13,115 bases of DNA from NCBI GenBank assembly GCA_946886405.1, contig CAMPIO010000096.1:1-13115 (forward strand), written 5' to 3'. Both the position numbers and the translations under genes were made by a program. Shown one piece after another: positions 6,386 through 13,115 of the stretch. The stretch comes from an uncultured Pseudoxanthomonas sp. Its GTDB lineage: Bacteria; Pseudomonadota; Gammaproteobacteria; Xanthomonadales; Xanthomonadaceae. Below the pieces are notes generated by a model. That model saw only the letters and a list, made by a program, of their open reading frames with translations, was not told the DNA's origin and made no database searches. Every line of letters begins with the position of its first letter. The first letter of the stretch is position 1.

Positions 6386-7342
6386 TCACGCGTCCTGGTA
6401 GATCGCAGTGCCACGGGTACCATCCGGCCGCACCCAGCCCCGGTACATGCCGCGCGTGTTGAGCACGAGCGACACGTTGCCGTCGGTATCGACGGCGATG
6501 GCGCCACCATCGCCGCCATGCTGCGGCACCTCGCCGAGGATGACGTCTTCCACCGCATCTCGAAGGCGGTCGCCACGGTAGGCGACGCGCGCGGCGATGT
6601 CGTGCGCCACTGCGTTGCGGATGTAGAACTCGCCCCAGCCACTGCACGACACGGCGCAGCGCGCATCAGCCCAGGTGCCCGCGCCGATCACCGGCGAATC
6701 ACCCACGCGGCCCCAGCGTTTGTTGGTCATGCCACCGGTAGACGTGGCAGCCGCCACATGCCCGCGATTGTCCAGCGCCACTGCACCGACCGTACCGAAG
6801 TACTGTCCACGCAGATCGTCGTTACCGCTCCACGCCTGCTGCTCGCGCTGCTGCGCGTCGCGCAGTTGCGCACGCCGCGCCTCGGTCGAGAACCAGCCAT
6901 TCGGCACGCGTTCGATGCCGGGCTGCGTGTCGGCGAACTGCTCGGCCCCATCGCCGATCAAGAAGACGTGCGGCGAATCCTCCAGCACGCGCCGCGCCAA
7001 CCGCACGGGATGGCGCACGGTCATCACACCGGCGACGGCCCCCGCGCGGCGATGGCGTCCGTCCATGATGGAGGCGTCGAGTTCGTGCCGGCCTTCGGCG
7101 GTGAACACCGCACCACGCCCGGCGTTGAAGTACGGGGAATCCTCGAGGACGGTCACCGCGGCTTCCACCGCATCCAGGGCGCTGCCGCCGGTCGCGAGGA
7201 TGGCGTGCCCGACATCGAGCGCCCGTGCGAGGTCGGCATGGATCGCCGTTTCCACTTCGGCACCGAGGCTGCCGCGTTCGATCACGCCGGCCCCTCCATG
7301 GATCGCCAATGCAAGCGGCCGGCGGGAGGAATGCGGGCTCAT
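6386..7342 (-). CDS. iaaA: isoaspartyl peptidase / L-asparaginase, Ntn-hydrolase (plant type)
   Basis: A 318-residue precursor of the plant-type asparaginase family (E. coli IaaA/EcAIII), which cleaves isoaspartyl dipeptides and L-asparagine. LALAIHGGAGVIE (10-22) starts the alpha chain, with YFNAGRGAVFT at 71-81. The precursor cleaves itself before the nucleophile Thr184 in YFGTVGAVALD (181-191). The beta chain has the usual ATSTGGMTNK (199-208), RVGDSPVIGAG (212-222) with substrate-binding Arg212 and Asp215, and HGGDGGAIAVD (275-285). No signal peptide is seen, so it is cytoplasmic. The gene sits just after the MacB-like permease, and its TGA touches the sigma factor ATG. ATGs at 7378 and 7399 would add 12 or 19 residues of unconserved sequence; 7342 is preferred because homologues begin shortly before the HGGAG motif, though no clear Shine-Dalgarno precedes it. 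Confidence 0.93.
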   Translation of the reverse strand: MSPHSSRRPLALAIHGGAGVIERGSLGAEVETAIHADLARALDVGHAILATGGSALDAVEAAVTVLEDSPYFNAGRGAVFTAEGRHELDASIMDGRHRRAGAVAGVMTVRHPVRLARRVLEDSPHVFLIGDGAEQFADTQPGIERVPNGWFSTEARRAQLRDAQQREQQAWSGNDDLRGQYFGTVGAVALDNRGHVAAATSTGGMTNKRWGRVGDSPVIGAGTWADARCAVSCSGWGEFYIRNAVAHDIAARVAYRGDRLRDAVEDVILGEVPQHGGDGGAIAVDTDGNVSLVLNTRGMYRGWVRPDGTRGTAIYQDA

Positions 7343-7415
7343 GGCGCGGGACCGGTGGGCACGACGGGCGTCCAGCATACTCCCGCCATCGCACTGCACC
7401 AGCCCCGCCGGTGGC

Positions 7416-8657
7416 CTATTGCGAGCGCAGTGCCTCGATCGGATCGAGCTGCGATGCCTTGCGTGCCGGGTAGTAGCCGAAGAACAGGCCGGTGGCGATC
7501 GAGAAGCCCGCGGCCAGGCCGATCACCTGCCCGTTCAAGGCCACCGGCAGTTCGCTGAACTGGCCGACCAGCAACGCGCCGGCGACCCCGATGAAGATGC
7601 CCAGCACACCGCCGCCCAGCGACAGCAGCATCGCCTCGGCAAGGAACTGCCGGCGCACGTCGCCCGGTCCCGCACCGACGGCCATGCGCAGGCCGATCTC
7701 GCGGATGCGTTCGGTCACCGACACCAGCATGATGTTCATGATGCCGATGCCGCCGACGATCAGCGAAATGGTGGCGACCGCACCCAGCAGCAACGACATG
7801 AGTTTGGTCGTGGCCGTTCGCGTGGCGACGATCTCGGAGATGTTGCGGACGTTGAAGTCGTCCTCTTCGCCCGGATTGATCTTGTGCCGCTGGCGCAGCA
7901 GCGCTTCCACTTCGCCCTGTACGTAGCTCAGGTCCTTGGCATCGGCCACGGTCAGCGCGACCTGCTGCACGGCGCCAGGCGGCAGCCCCATCGAGCCCAT
8001 CAGGCGGCGGCGCGCGGTCTCCAGCGGCACCATCATCACGTCGTCCTGGTCCTGGCCGAAACCGCCCTGCCCTTTCGGCGCCAGCGTGCCCACCACGGTG
8101 AACGGCACGCGCCCCAGGCGCACGGTCTGGCCGACGCCGCTGTCCTCGCCGAACAGCGTGCGCCGCACCGTCTCGCCGAGGATCACGACCTTGCCCGCAC
8201 TGGAATAGTCCTGCGCATCGAAGCCTTCGCCAGTGGCGATGACCCAGCCGTTGATGTCGAAGAAGTCGGATTGCACCCCCTGCCAGCTGGTCGAGGCGTT
8301 GTTCTCGGCGAACACGATCTGCGTGTTGCCTCGCAATGCACCGGCTACGTACTGCACCTCCGGGATCTCGTTGCGGATCGCCTCCACATCGCCCTCCTTG
8401 AGCGTGTAGAAGCTGCCGGAACTCATGCGCACGCCACCGCCTCCGGGACCCCGGCCGGCGCCCGGGCTGATGTCCAGACGCTGCGAGCCCAGGCCCGACA
8501 CCAGCTTGTCGATCTCGGCCTGCGTGCCCTGGCCCACCGACACCATGACGATGACGGCGGCGATGCCGATGATCACGCCCAGCGAGGTCAGCGCGCTGCG
8601 CATCCAGTTGCCGCGCAGGGCATGCAACGCGGTGCGCAGAATGTCGGAGAACTTCAT
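7416..8657 (-). CDS. macB: MacB-like ABC transporter permease (without fused ATPase)
   Basis: A 413-residue permease of the MacB/FtsX superfamily. TM1 is at about 22-43 (SLGVIIGIAAVIVMVSVGQG), a periplasmic domain of about 240 residues follows (MacB_PCD type, with a Gly-rich loop at 66-77), and three more helices lie at about 285-311, 340-366 and 376-396. ERIREIGLRMAVGA (316-329) is the coupling-helix region typical of FtsX-like permeases, and the C-terminus YYPARKASQLDPIEALR is characteristic of MacB. E. coli MacB carries the ATPase on the same chain; here it is the separate gene just upstream, which overlaps this one by 4 bp (ATGA). GGGAGG lies 6 nt before the ATG. MacB-type pumps are mechanotransmitters that drive substrates such as macrolides, siderophores, lipopeptides or protoporphyrin from the periplasm through TolC. 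The substrate here is unknown. Confidence 0.93.
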   Translation of the reverse strand: MKFSDILRTALHALRGNWMRSALTSLGVIIGIAAVIVMVSVGQGTQAEIDKLVSGLGSQRLDISPGAGRGPGGGGVRMSSGSFYTLKEGDVEAIRNEIPEVQYVAGALRGNTQIVFAENNASTSWQGVQSDFFDINGWVIATGEGFDAQDYSSAGKVVILGETVRRTLFGEDSGVGQTVRLGRVPFTVVGTLAPKGQGGFGQDQDDVMMVPLETARRRLMGSMGLPPGAVQQVALTVADAKDLSYVQGEVEALLRQRHKINPGEEDDFNVRNISEIVATRTATTKLMSLLLGAVATISLIVGGIGIMNIMLVSVTERIREIGLRMAVGAGPGDVRRQFLAEAMLLSLGGGVLGIFIGVAGALLVGQFSELPVALNGQVIGLAAGFSIATGLFFGYYPARKASQLDPIEALRSQ

Positions 8658-9379
8658 GCCCGGCCTCCCGCGTGGTCCAGGTCTTCGTGCAGTTCGCCGT
8701 CGCGCATCACCAGGATGCGGTCGGCATGCGCGGCGACTTCGGCGTCGTGGGTGATGAGGATGACGGTGTGGCCGTCGTCGCGCAGGCGTTTGAACAGCGA
8801 CAGGATTTCTTCGCCGGTCTTGCTGTCGAGCGCACCGGTCGGCTCGTCGGCCAGCAGGATCGGCGGCTGGTTGATCAGCGCGCGCGCGATCGCCACGCGC
8901 TGCTGCTGCCCACCCGACAGTTCACTGGGACGATGCCCGGCGCGTTCGCCCAGTCCGACCGCAGCCAGCGCCTGGCGCGCGCGCTCGGTGCGTTCGGCCG
9001 GCGGCACCTGCGCGTAGCCAAGCGGCATCGCGACGTTCTCCAGCGCGGTCATGCGCGGCAACAGATGGAAGCCCTGGAACACGAAGCCGATCTTCTCGCG
9101 GCGCAGGATCGCCAACTGCTCGGCGTCCAGCGTGGCGACGTCGATGCCGTCGCACAGGTAGTGCCCGTCGCTCGGCGTATCCAGGCAGCCGATCAGGTTC
9201 ATCAGCGTCGACTTGCCCGAGCCGGACGGACCCATGATCGCGACGAAATCGCCGCGGTCCACACGCATGTCCACACCGCGCAGCGCGACCACTTCGGCCT
9301 CGGTGCCCGCCGAATAGACCTTGCCCAGCGCGTGCGTCTGGATGACCGGCACGCGGTCGCCGGCATTCGCTGACGGCAT
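8654..9379 (-). CDS. ABC transporter ATP-binding protein (MacB/LolD type)
   Basis: A 241-residue ATPase subunit with every motif intact: Walker A GPSGSGKST (50-58), Q-loop FQGFHLL with Gln102, signature LSGGQQQR (154-161), Walker B ILLADEPTGALD (174-185) with Asp178 and Glu179, and the H-loop ITHD with His211. It belongs to the LolD/MacB group that pairs with FtsX-like permeases and energises the neighbouring permease. The ATG at 9379 is chosen because AAGGA lies 6 nt upstream. The alternative ATG at 9385, two codons earlier, would overlap the previous stop by 4 bp but would touch the same AAGGA with no spacing. The end overlaps the permease start by 4 bp, so the two subunits are translationally coupled. 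Confidence 0.95.
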   Translation of the reverse strand: MPSANAGDRVPVIQTHALGKVYSAGTEAEVVALRGVDMRVDRGDFVAIMGPSGSGKSTLMNLIGCLDTPSDGHYLCDGIDVATLDAEQLAILRREKIGFVFQGFHLLPRMTALENVAMPLGYAQVPPAERTERARQALAAVGLGERAGHRPSELSGGQQQRVAIARALINQPPILLADEPTGALDSKTGEEILSLFKRLRDDGHTVILITHDAEVAAHADRILVMRDGELHEDLDHAGGRA

Positions 9380-9381
9380 GC

Positions 9382-10917
9382 TCATTCCTTCGCGCGCTCG
9401 CCCACGACCACCACGTCGCCTTCCTTCACCGGACCGGACACCTCGGTGCTGGTGCCATCACTGGCGCCCACGCGCACCTGCACCATCTCCGGCTTGCCGT
9501 CGACCAGTTTGTAGACCGGCGCTCGCTTGGCCGCGAGCAGTGTGCGCAACTCGCCATCCCAGCGCTGCTTCTGCTGATCGTCCAGCGTAGCGCGGAACGG
9601 CGCGAAATCCTGCTGCATGCGTTCGGCCATGCGCTGGCGCATCTGCGCCTGCATCGCGCCGCCGCCGGCATTGCCACCGGAGCGCGGACCGCCGCCGGGA
9701 CCACCGAACATGCTCGCCCCGCCGCGCTGTTGCGCCTGCGCCATGCGCGCTGCCTGGCGCTCGCGAAGCGCCTCCAGCGCTGCATCGAAGGCGGCCTGCT
9801 GCTCGGGCTTCAACTGCAGGCTGCCGGCAACGCGCGCGAGGTCGTCACTGACGCCGCTGCCGCGGTTCTGCCCACCCTGCGGCGCAGCCTGCGCGGTCGC
9901 GGCTGCAGTGGCCTGGTCCCCGGTCGGCTTGTACCGCAACGCCGCGTTGGAGATTTTCAGGATGCCGTCACGCTTGCTGACCTCGATTTCGGCGTTGACG
10001 GTCAGGCCCGGCAGGAGCGTGCCATCGCTGTTGTCCACGCTGACCACCACCGGGTACGTCACCACGTTGCTGGTGGTGGTGGCGGACAACCGCACCTGCT
10101 GTACCTCGCCACGGAACTGGCGATCGGCGAACGCATCCACGGTGAACGACACCGCCTGTCCCACCTTGACCTGGCCGATGTCGGCTTCGTCGACGGCCAG
10201 CTCGATCTTCATCTTCGACAGATCTTCGGCGATGGTGAACAGTTCAGGCGCCTGCAGGCTGGCCGCCACGGTCTGCCCGGGCTCGATGGTGCGCGTCAGC
10301 ACCACACCGTCCACCGGCGAGCGGATGACGGTGCGATCGAGGTTGACGCGCGTGGTCTGGGTGGACGCGGTCTGCTGGCGGATCTGCGCCTGCGCCGCAT
10401 TGACCTGCGCGCGCGCCTGGTCGCGCGAAGCGCGCGCCAGGTCCACGTCGCTCTGCGCAACCAGCTTCTGCCGGCCCAGGTCGGCCTTGCGGGTGTAGTC
10501 GAGTTCGGCGTTCGCCAGCGTCGCCTGCGCCTGCCGCAGGCTGGCCTGTGCGTTGGCGATCTGCGCATTGCCTTGTTCTATCTGCGCCTCGTAGGTGCTC
10601 GGATCAATGCGCGCGAGCACCTCGCCCTTCTTGACCTCGCTGTTGTAGTCCACGAGCACGTCGGTGACCTGGCCGGAGATCTGGCTGCCGACAGTAACGG
10701 TGGAAATGGCGCTGAGCGTGCCGGTGGCCGAGATCGCGACGCGGATGTCGCCGCGCTCGACGGTGGCGGTGCGATAGGCGCTCTCGGCGCCGTCGGCCTT
10801 GCGCGCGGCCCAGTACCAGGCACCCGCGCCGACGATGCCGATGAGGGCGACCGCGAGCAGGATCTTGGGCAACGGGGAAGTCTTGCGGGGGGCAGTAGTG
10901 CGTGCAGGCTGGCTCAT
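9382..10917 (-). CDS. macA: MacA-like periplasmic membrane-fusion protein with a large insertion
   Basis: A 511-residue adaptor (membrane-fusion protein), against 371 for E. coli MacA. One N-terminal membrane helix (about 18-37) anchors it in the inner membrane. Then come the first membrane-proximal part and lipoyl half (ATGTLSAISTVTVGSQISG, 64-82), a coiled-coil hairpin rich in Ala and Gln (about 110-195), the second lipoyl half (IRSPVDGVVLTRTIEPGQ, 198-215) and the beta-barrel (about 235-315). ISNAALRYKP (322-331) normally leads straight into the membrane-proximal strands, which here resume only at PVYKLVDGKPEMVQVRVG (467-484). The 130 or so residues between are an insertion with two helical LTxxQ-like stretches and a Gly-rich linker; see the findings. 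The protein should link the ABC ATPase/permease to an outer-membrane TolC-type channel not encoded here. It follows the histidine kinase gene by 96 bp. Confidence 0.92.
   Translation of the reverse strand: MSQPARTTAPRKTSPLPKILLAVALIGIVGAGAWYWAARKADGAESAYRTATVERGDIRVAISATGTLSAISTVTVGSQISGQVTDVLVDYNSEVKKGEVLARIDPSTYEAQIEQGNAQIANAQASLRQAQATLANAELDYTRKADLGRQKLVAQSDVDLARASRDQARAQVNAAQAQIRQQTASTQTTRVNLDRTVIRSPVDGVVLTRTIEPGQTVAASLQAPELFTIAEDLSKMKIELAVDEADIGQVKVGQAVSFTVDAFADRQFRGEVQQVRLSATTTSNVVTYPVVVSVDNSDGTLLPGLTVNAEIEVSKRDGILKISNAALRYKPTGDQATAAATAQAAPQGGQNRGSGVSDDLARVAGSLQLKPEQQAAFDAALEALRERQAARMAQAQQRGGASMFGGPGGGPRSGGNAGGGAMQAQMRQRMAERMQQDFAPFRATLDDQQKQRWDGELRTLLAAKRAPVYKLVDGKPEMVQVRVGASDGTSTEVSGPVKEGDVVVVGERAKE
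9386..9390 (-). promoter_or_regulatory. ribosome binding site deciding the ATPase start
   Basis: AAGGA on the minus strand directly touches an ATG at 9385 but is 6 nt from the in-frame ATG at 9379. Normal spacing favours the second. The site lies within the last codons of the membrane-fusion protein gene. Confidence 0.6.
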
Positions 10918-11013
10918 GCAGTGAGTCGGCTCGGAAGGTGGGGAGTCGGGAAGGGGAACGCGCCGGAGGCCGCAGCGTTGACAGGCTGCGGTCCCGGTCA
11001 GTTCCCGTATAGA
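10918..11013 (-). other. gap between kinase and membrane-fusion genes, with small hairpin
   Basis: The 96-bp gap holds a perfect 7-bp inverted repeat CCGCAGC / GCTGCGG at 10970-10991 with an 8-nt loop. No T-tract follows on the minus strand, so it is not a convincing terminator; it could attenuate or stabilise a shared transcript. No clear promoter for the transporter genes is visible, which leaves co-transcription with the two-component genes as the simplest reading. Confidence 0.35.
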
Positions 11014-12285
11014 TTACGGAACGAAGCGGATCGTTGCGGTGGTGCCGCGCCCGAGCTCACTGTCGAGTTCGATCTTCCAGCCGAAGCGTTCGCACAGCCG
11101 GCTGACGATGGACAGGCCCAGGCCGCTGCCATGGGGGCGCGAGGGATCGGCGCGATAGAACGGTTCGAAGACCCGGGTCATCGATTCGGCCGACATGCCG
11201 ATGCCGCTGTCCCGCACGACCACGCGGTCCGGCTCCAGCAGCACATCGATGCGGCCACGGTCGGTGTAGGCGCAGGCGTTGCGCAGCAGGTTGCTGACCA
11301 CGACCTGGAACACGCGCGGTGGCGCGTGCAGGCGCGGACGCGCATGCAGCGTCACTTCCAGGTCGACCGGCTTGTTGAGCAGCAGCGTGCGGGCATTCTC
11401 GGCCTCGTCCATGACGATGTCGGCCACGTCGAAGTCCTCGCTCTGCGGCTCCACTTCGGCTTCGCGCGCGAGGATCAGGAAGGCGTCGATGACCGCCTCC
11501 ATGTCGCGGCCGGCACGCTGGATGCGCTGCAGGGCGCGTGCGACCCGTGGCGGCGAGTCTTCGGCCATGCCCATGTCGGTAGCCACGCGGATGACGGTCA
11601 GCGGCGTACGCAGTTCGTGGCTGGCGTCACGGGTGAAATCGCGCTCGCGCGCGACGTGCGCGGTCACGCGCTGGGCCAGACCGTGCAGGGCCGACGCCAG
11701 CTGGCGCGCTTCGCCCTGGACGTCGGTCGGCAGGCGTTCCGGGGCGAGCGCGCTGACATCGGGACGGCGCGGATCCCATTCCGCGACCTGCCGTGCCAGC
11801 CAGCTGACCGGCGATACCAGTCGCTTGGAAGCACGGTAGGTCAGCCACGACACCAGGTAGATCGCCACCAGCGTCATGATGATCGGCACGGTGCCGAAGT
11901 AGAACGCCAACCGTTCGGCCTGCGAGCGCAGGAACACCAGGTAAAGGCGACCCTGCGGCTGTTCGTCGACGAGGACCAGCAGGTCGTCGGCCTTCAACTC
12001 GTGGAAGCCGGGTTTCAGCTCGCGCAGGTTTTCCGGCAGCACCAGGTTGGAATGCCCCTTCACCACCAGGTAGCCGCGCAGGTTGAACGTGTTCGGCGGC
12101 GGCTGCGCGGTGCTGGCGGCGTAAAGTTCCCAGAAGTGTGCAGCCTCTTCCTGCAGTGCGGTGTTCATCAGGCTGTGCTTGATGACCGCCGAGATCACGT
12201 ACACGCCCAGCACGATGGCCAGACTGACCATGACGGCCTGCAGGATGAACGCGATCCTGAGTTTTCGGGGCAGTCCGTGGCGCAT
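11014..12285 (-). CDS. sensor histidine kinase
   Basis: A 423-residue membrane-bound histidine kinase. TM1 is at about 11-34 and TM2 at about 129-149; the periplasmic sensor between them is roughly 94 residues (35-128), which I do not match to a named sensor domain. A HAMP-like linker follows to about 208. The dimerisation domain has the H-box FTRDASHELRTPLTVIR with phospho-acceptor His223. The ATPase domain has the N-box SNLLRNACAYT (331-341, Asn332 and Asn336), G1 DSGIGM (359-364), F-box FEPFYR (374-379) and G2 GSGLGLSIV (386-394). It should autophosphorylate His223 and pass phosphate to Asp59 of the response regulator encoded 49 bp upstream. The transporter genes follow downstream, suggesting the kinase reports on envelope damage or the transported compound; the signal is inference. 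No clear Shine-Dalgarno precedes the ATG. Confidence 0.95.
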   Translation of the reverse strand: MRHGLPRKLRIAFILQAVMVSLAIVLGVYVISAVIKHSLMNTALQEEAAHFWELYAASTAQPPPNTFNLRGYLVVKGHSNLVLPENLRELKPGFHELKADDLLVLVDEQPQGRLYLVFLRSQAERLAFYFGTVPIIMTLVAIYLVSWLTYRASKRLVSPVSWLARQVAEWDPRRPDVSALAPERLPTDVQGEARQLASALHGLAQRVTAHVARERDFTRDASHELRTPLTVIRVATDMGMAEDSPPRVARALQRIQRAGRDMEAVIDAFLILAREAEVEPQSEDFDVADIVMDEAENARTLLLNKPVDLEVTLHARPRLHAPPRVFQVVVSNLLRNACAYTDRGRIDVLLEPDRVVVRDSGIGMSAESMTRVFEPFYRADPSRPHGSGLGLSIVSRLCERFGWKIELDSELGRGTTATIRFVP

Positions 12286-12334
12286 GGGCGGTCGTCGGGC
12301 GAAGGCAGGAGTATGCCGTGCGCCGACGGTCGGG

Positions 12335-13036
12335 TCAGCCGATATCGGCGATGCGGTAGCCCGCGCTCTGCACGGTGTGCAAGAGCGGCTTGTCGAACGG
12401 CTTGTCGATCACCTTGCGCAGGTTGTACAGGTGACTGCGCAGCGTGTCCGAATCCGGCAGGCCATTGCCCCAGATCTCGCGCTCGATTTCCTGGCGCGTC
12501 ACCACGCGCGGCGATTCGCGCATCAGGATGGTCAGCAGGCGCAGGCCGATGGGCGACAGCATCAGTTCGGTGCCGCCGCGGGTGGCGCGCATGCTGACCG
12601 GGTCCAGCACCAGGTCGGCGACCTTCAGCACCTCGGCACCGACCTGGCGACGCTCGCGGCGGATCAGGGCGCGCAGGCGTGCTTCCAGTTCCTGGATGGC
12701 GAAGGGCTTGGTCAGGTAATCGTCGGCGCCCGAGCTCAGGCCCGTCAGCTTGTCGTCCAGGGTGTCGCGCGCGGTCAGCATCAGCACGGGCGTGGACTTG
12801 CGCGCTTCGGTCCGCAGGCGCTTGCAGACTTCCATGCCGTCCAGACGCGGCAGCATCAGGTCCAGCACCAGCACGTCGTAGCTGTTCTCCACCGCCAGGC
12901 GGTAACCGTCCAGGCCGTCGGTAGCGTAGTCGACTTCAAAGCCGCGGCCTTCGAGATACTCTCCGATCATCTCGGAAATGTTGCGGTTGTCTTCCACCAC
13001 CAGCACCAGACCCGCCGTTTCCTGACTGTGTCGCAT
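12335..13036 (-). CDS. OmpR/PhoB-family response regulator
   Basis: A 233-residue DNA-binding response regulator. The receiver domain (about 10-125) has the acidic pair Glu15-Asp16, phospho-acceptor Asp59 in LVLDLMLPRLDG, Thr88 in LMLTARD, Tyr107 and Lys110 in DDYLTKPF. The winged-helix effector domain (about 134-231) has LMLSPIGLRLL (158-168), the positioning helix VVTRQEIEREIWG (178-190), the recognition helix DTLRSHLYNLRKVID (197-211) and the wing HTVQSAGYRI (220-229). It should be phosphorylated by the kinase encoded next and activate or repress promoters, probably including its own and that of the export genes. AAGGAG lies 5 nt before the ATG. I cannot assign it to a specific named regulator. 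Confidence 0.95.
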   Translation of the reverse strand: MRHSQETAGLVLVVEDNRNISEMIGEYLEGRGFEVDYATDGLDGYRLAVENSYDVLVLDLMLPRLDGMEVCKRLRTEARKSTPVLMLTARDTLDDKLTGLSSGADDYLTKPFAIQELEARLRALIRRERRQVGAEVLKVADLVLDPVSMRATRGGTELMLSPIGLRLLTILMRESPRVVTRQEIEREIWGNGLPDSDTLRSHLYNLRKVIDKPFDKPLLHTVQSAGYRIADIG

Positions 13037-13041
13037 GACAA

Positions 13042-13100
13042 CTCCTTGAGAGGCTTCAGGTTTGTGAAGCTACCGGGCTACCGGTAGACACCGCGTGAAG
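13042..13100 (-). promoter_or_regulatory. repeat-rich upstream region of the response regulator gene
   Basis: Just upstream of the regulator's AAGGAG (13042-13047) lie several short repeats: a perfect inverted repeat GCTTCA-N6-TGAAGC at 13053-13070; a tandem 8-bp repeat GCTACCGG at 13069-13084, whose second copy is part of the palindrome CTACCGGTAG (13078-13087); and GTGAAG at 13064-13069 and again at 13095-13100, 31 bp apart. Such clustering suggests an operator or a leader hairpin. No clear -35/-10 pair is visible within the 79 bp available. Confidence 0.35.
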
Positions 13101-13115
13101 ATGCCCCCTCCATTC

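Noticed and set aside
7343..7415. Possible terminator between the permease and the hydrolase
   Set aside because: Only a 4-6 bp imperfect GC-rich stem with no T-tract is present; read-through cannot be excluded.
5744..9017. Long plus-strand open frames opposite the sigma, hydrolase and permease genes
   Set aside because: Their translations show no domain, signal or ribosome binding site and mirror the codon bias of the minus-strand genes.
10978..11013. TTGACA followed by TATAGA on the plus strand, as a promoter
   Set aside because: The spacer is 24 bp, too long for sigma-70, and transcription would run antisense into the kinase gene.
9730..12597. Plus-strand open frame of 955 codons opposite the kinase and adaptor genes
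   Set aside because: It is antisense to two genes with intact, well-recognised motifs. Its translation is low-complexity (His, Arg, Gln, Ala-rich), as expected from the complement of high-GC coding DNA.
1..13115. Mobile elements, CRISPR arrays, tRNA or rRNA genes, restriction or toxin-antitoxin genes
   Set aside because: I looked for spaced direct repeats, transposase or integrase motifs and cloverleaf-like sequences and saw none.

Overview
The window is high-GC bacterial DNA with densely packed genes, short gaps and translational overlaps. Gene content and protein style suggest a gammaproteobacterium of the Xanthomonadaceae/Lysobacteraceae (Xanthomonas, Stenotrophomonas, Pseudoxanthomonas or Lysobacter type). 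That placement is an inference from features such as short dgkA-type kinases, unfused MacAB components and lipoprotein LemA; I could not run a search. Nothing points to a plasmid, phage or insertion sequence: no transposase, integrase, tRNA, rRNA or CRISPR array is visible.

Layout from the left. (1) 1-1446, minus strand: lemA and a TPM-domain (YgcG-type) membrane protein that runs off the left edge. (2) 1560-2752, minus: dgkA (diacylglycerol kinase) followed 28 bp later by a TerC-family membrane protein, closed by a strong hairpin terminator. (3) 2961-3695, plus: the only plus-strand gene, an SGNH-hydrolase lipoprotein starting at GTG. It converges on (4) 3757-5130, minus, a secreted subtilisin-like (S8) protease; a shared bidirectional terminator lies between them, and an AT-rich island lies upstream of the protease.

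(5) 5313-7342, minus: an Ntn-hydrolase of the isoaspartyl peptidase/L-asparaginase family, an ECF-like sigma factor with a long C-terminal extension, and a small VOC-fold protein. The junctions are a directly abutting stop/start and a 22-bp overlap. (6) 7416-13036, minus: an OmpR-type response regulator, a sensor histidine kinase, a MacA-like membrane-fusion protein, an ABC ATPase and a MacB-like permease. This reads as a two-component-controlled tripartite export system whose outer-membrane (TolC-type) partner must be encoded elsewhere.

Blocks 5 and 6 form an almost uninterrupted run of eight minus-strand genes. The feature most worth a second look is the membrane-fusion protein: about 130 residues are inserted between its beta-barrel and membrane-proximal parts. 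They contain two helical stretches resembling the LTxxQ repeats of Spy/CpxP-type periplasmic stress proteins. The second is the sigma-VOC pair, which lacks any anti-sigma gene and whose VOC protein seems to lack the usual metal ligands. Most of the rest is ordinary core-genome content.
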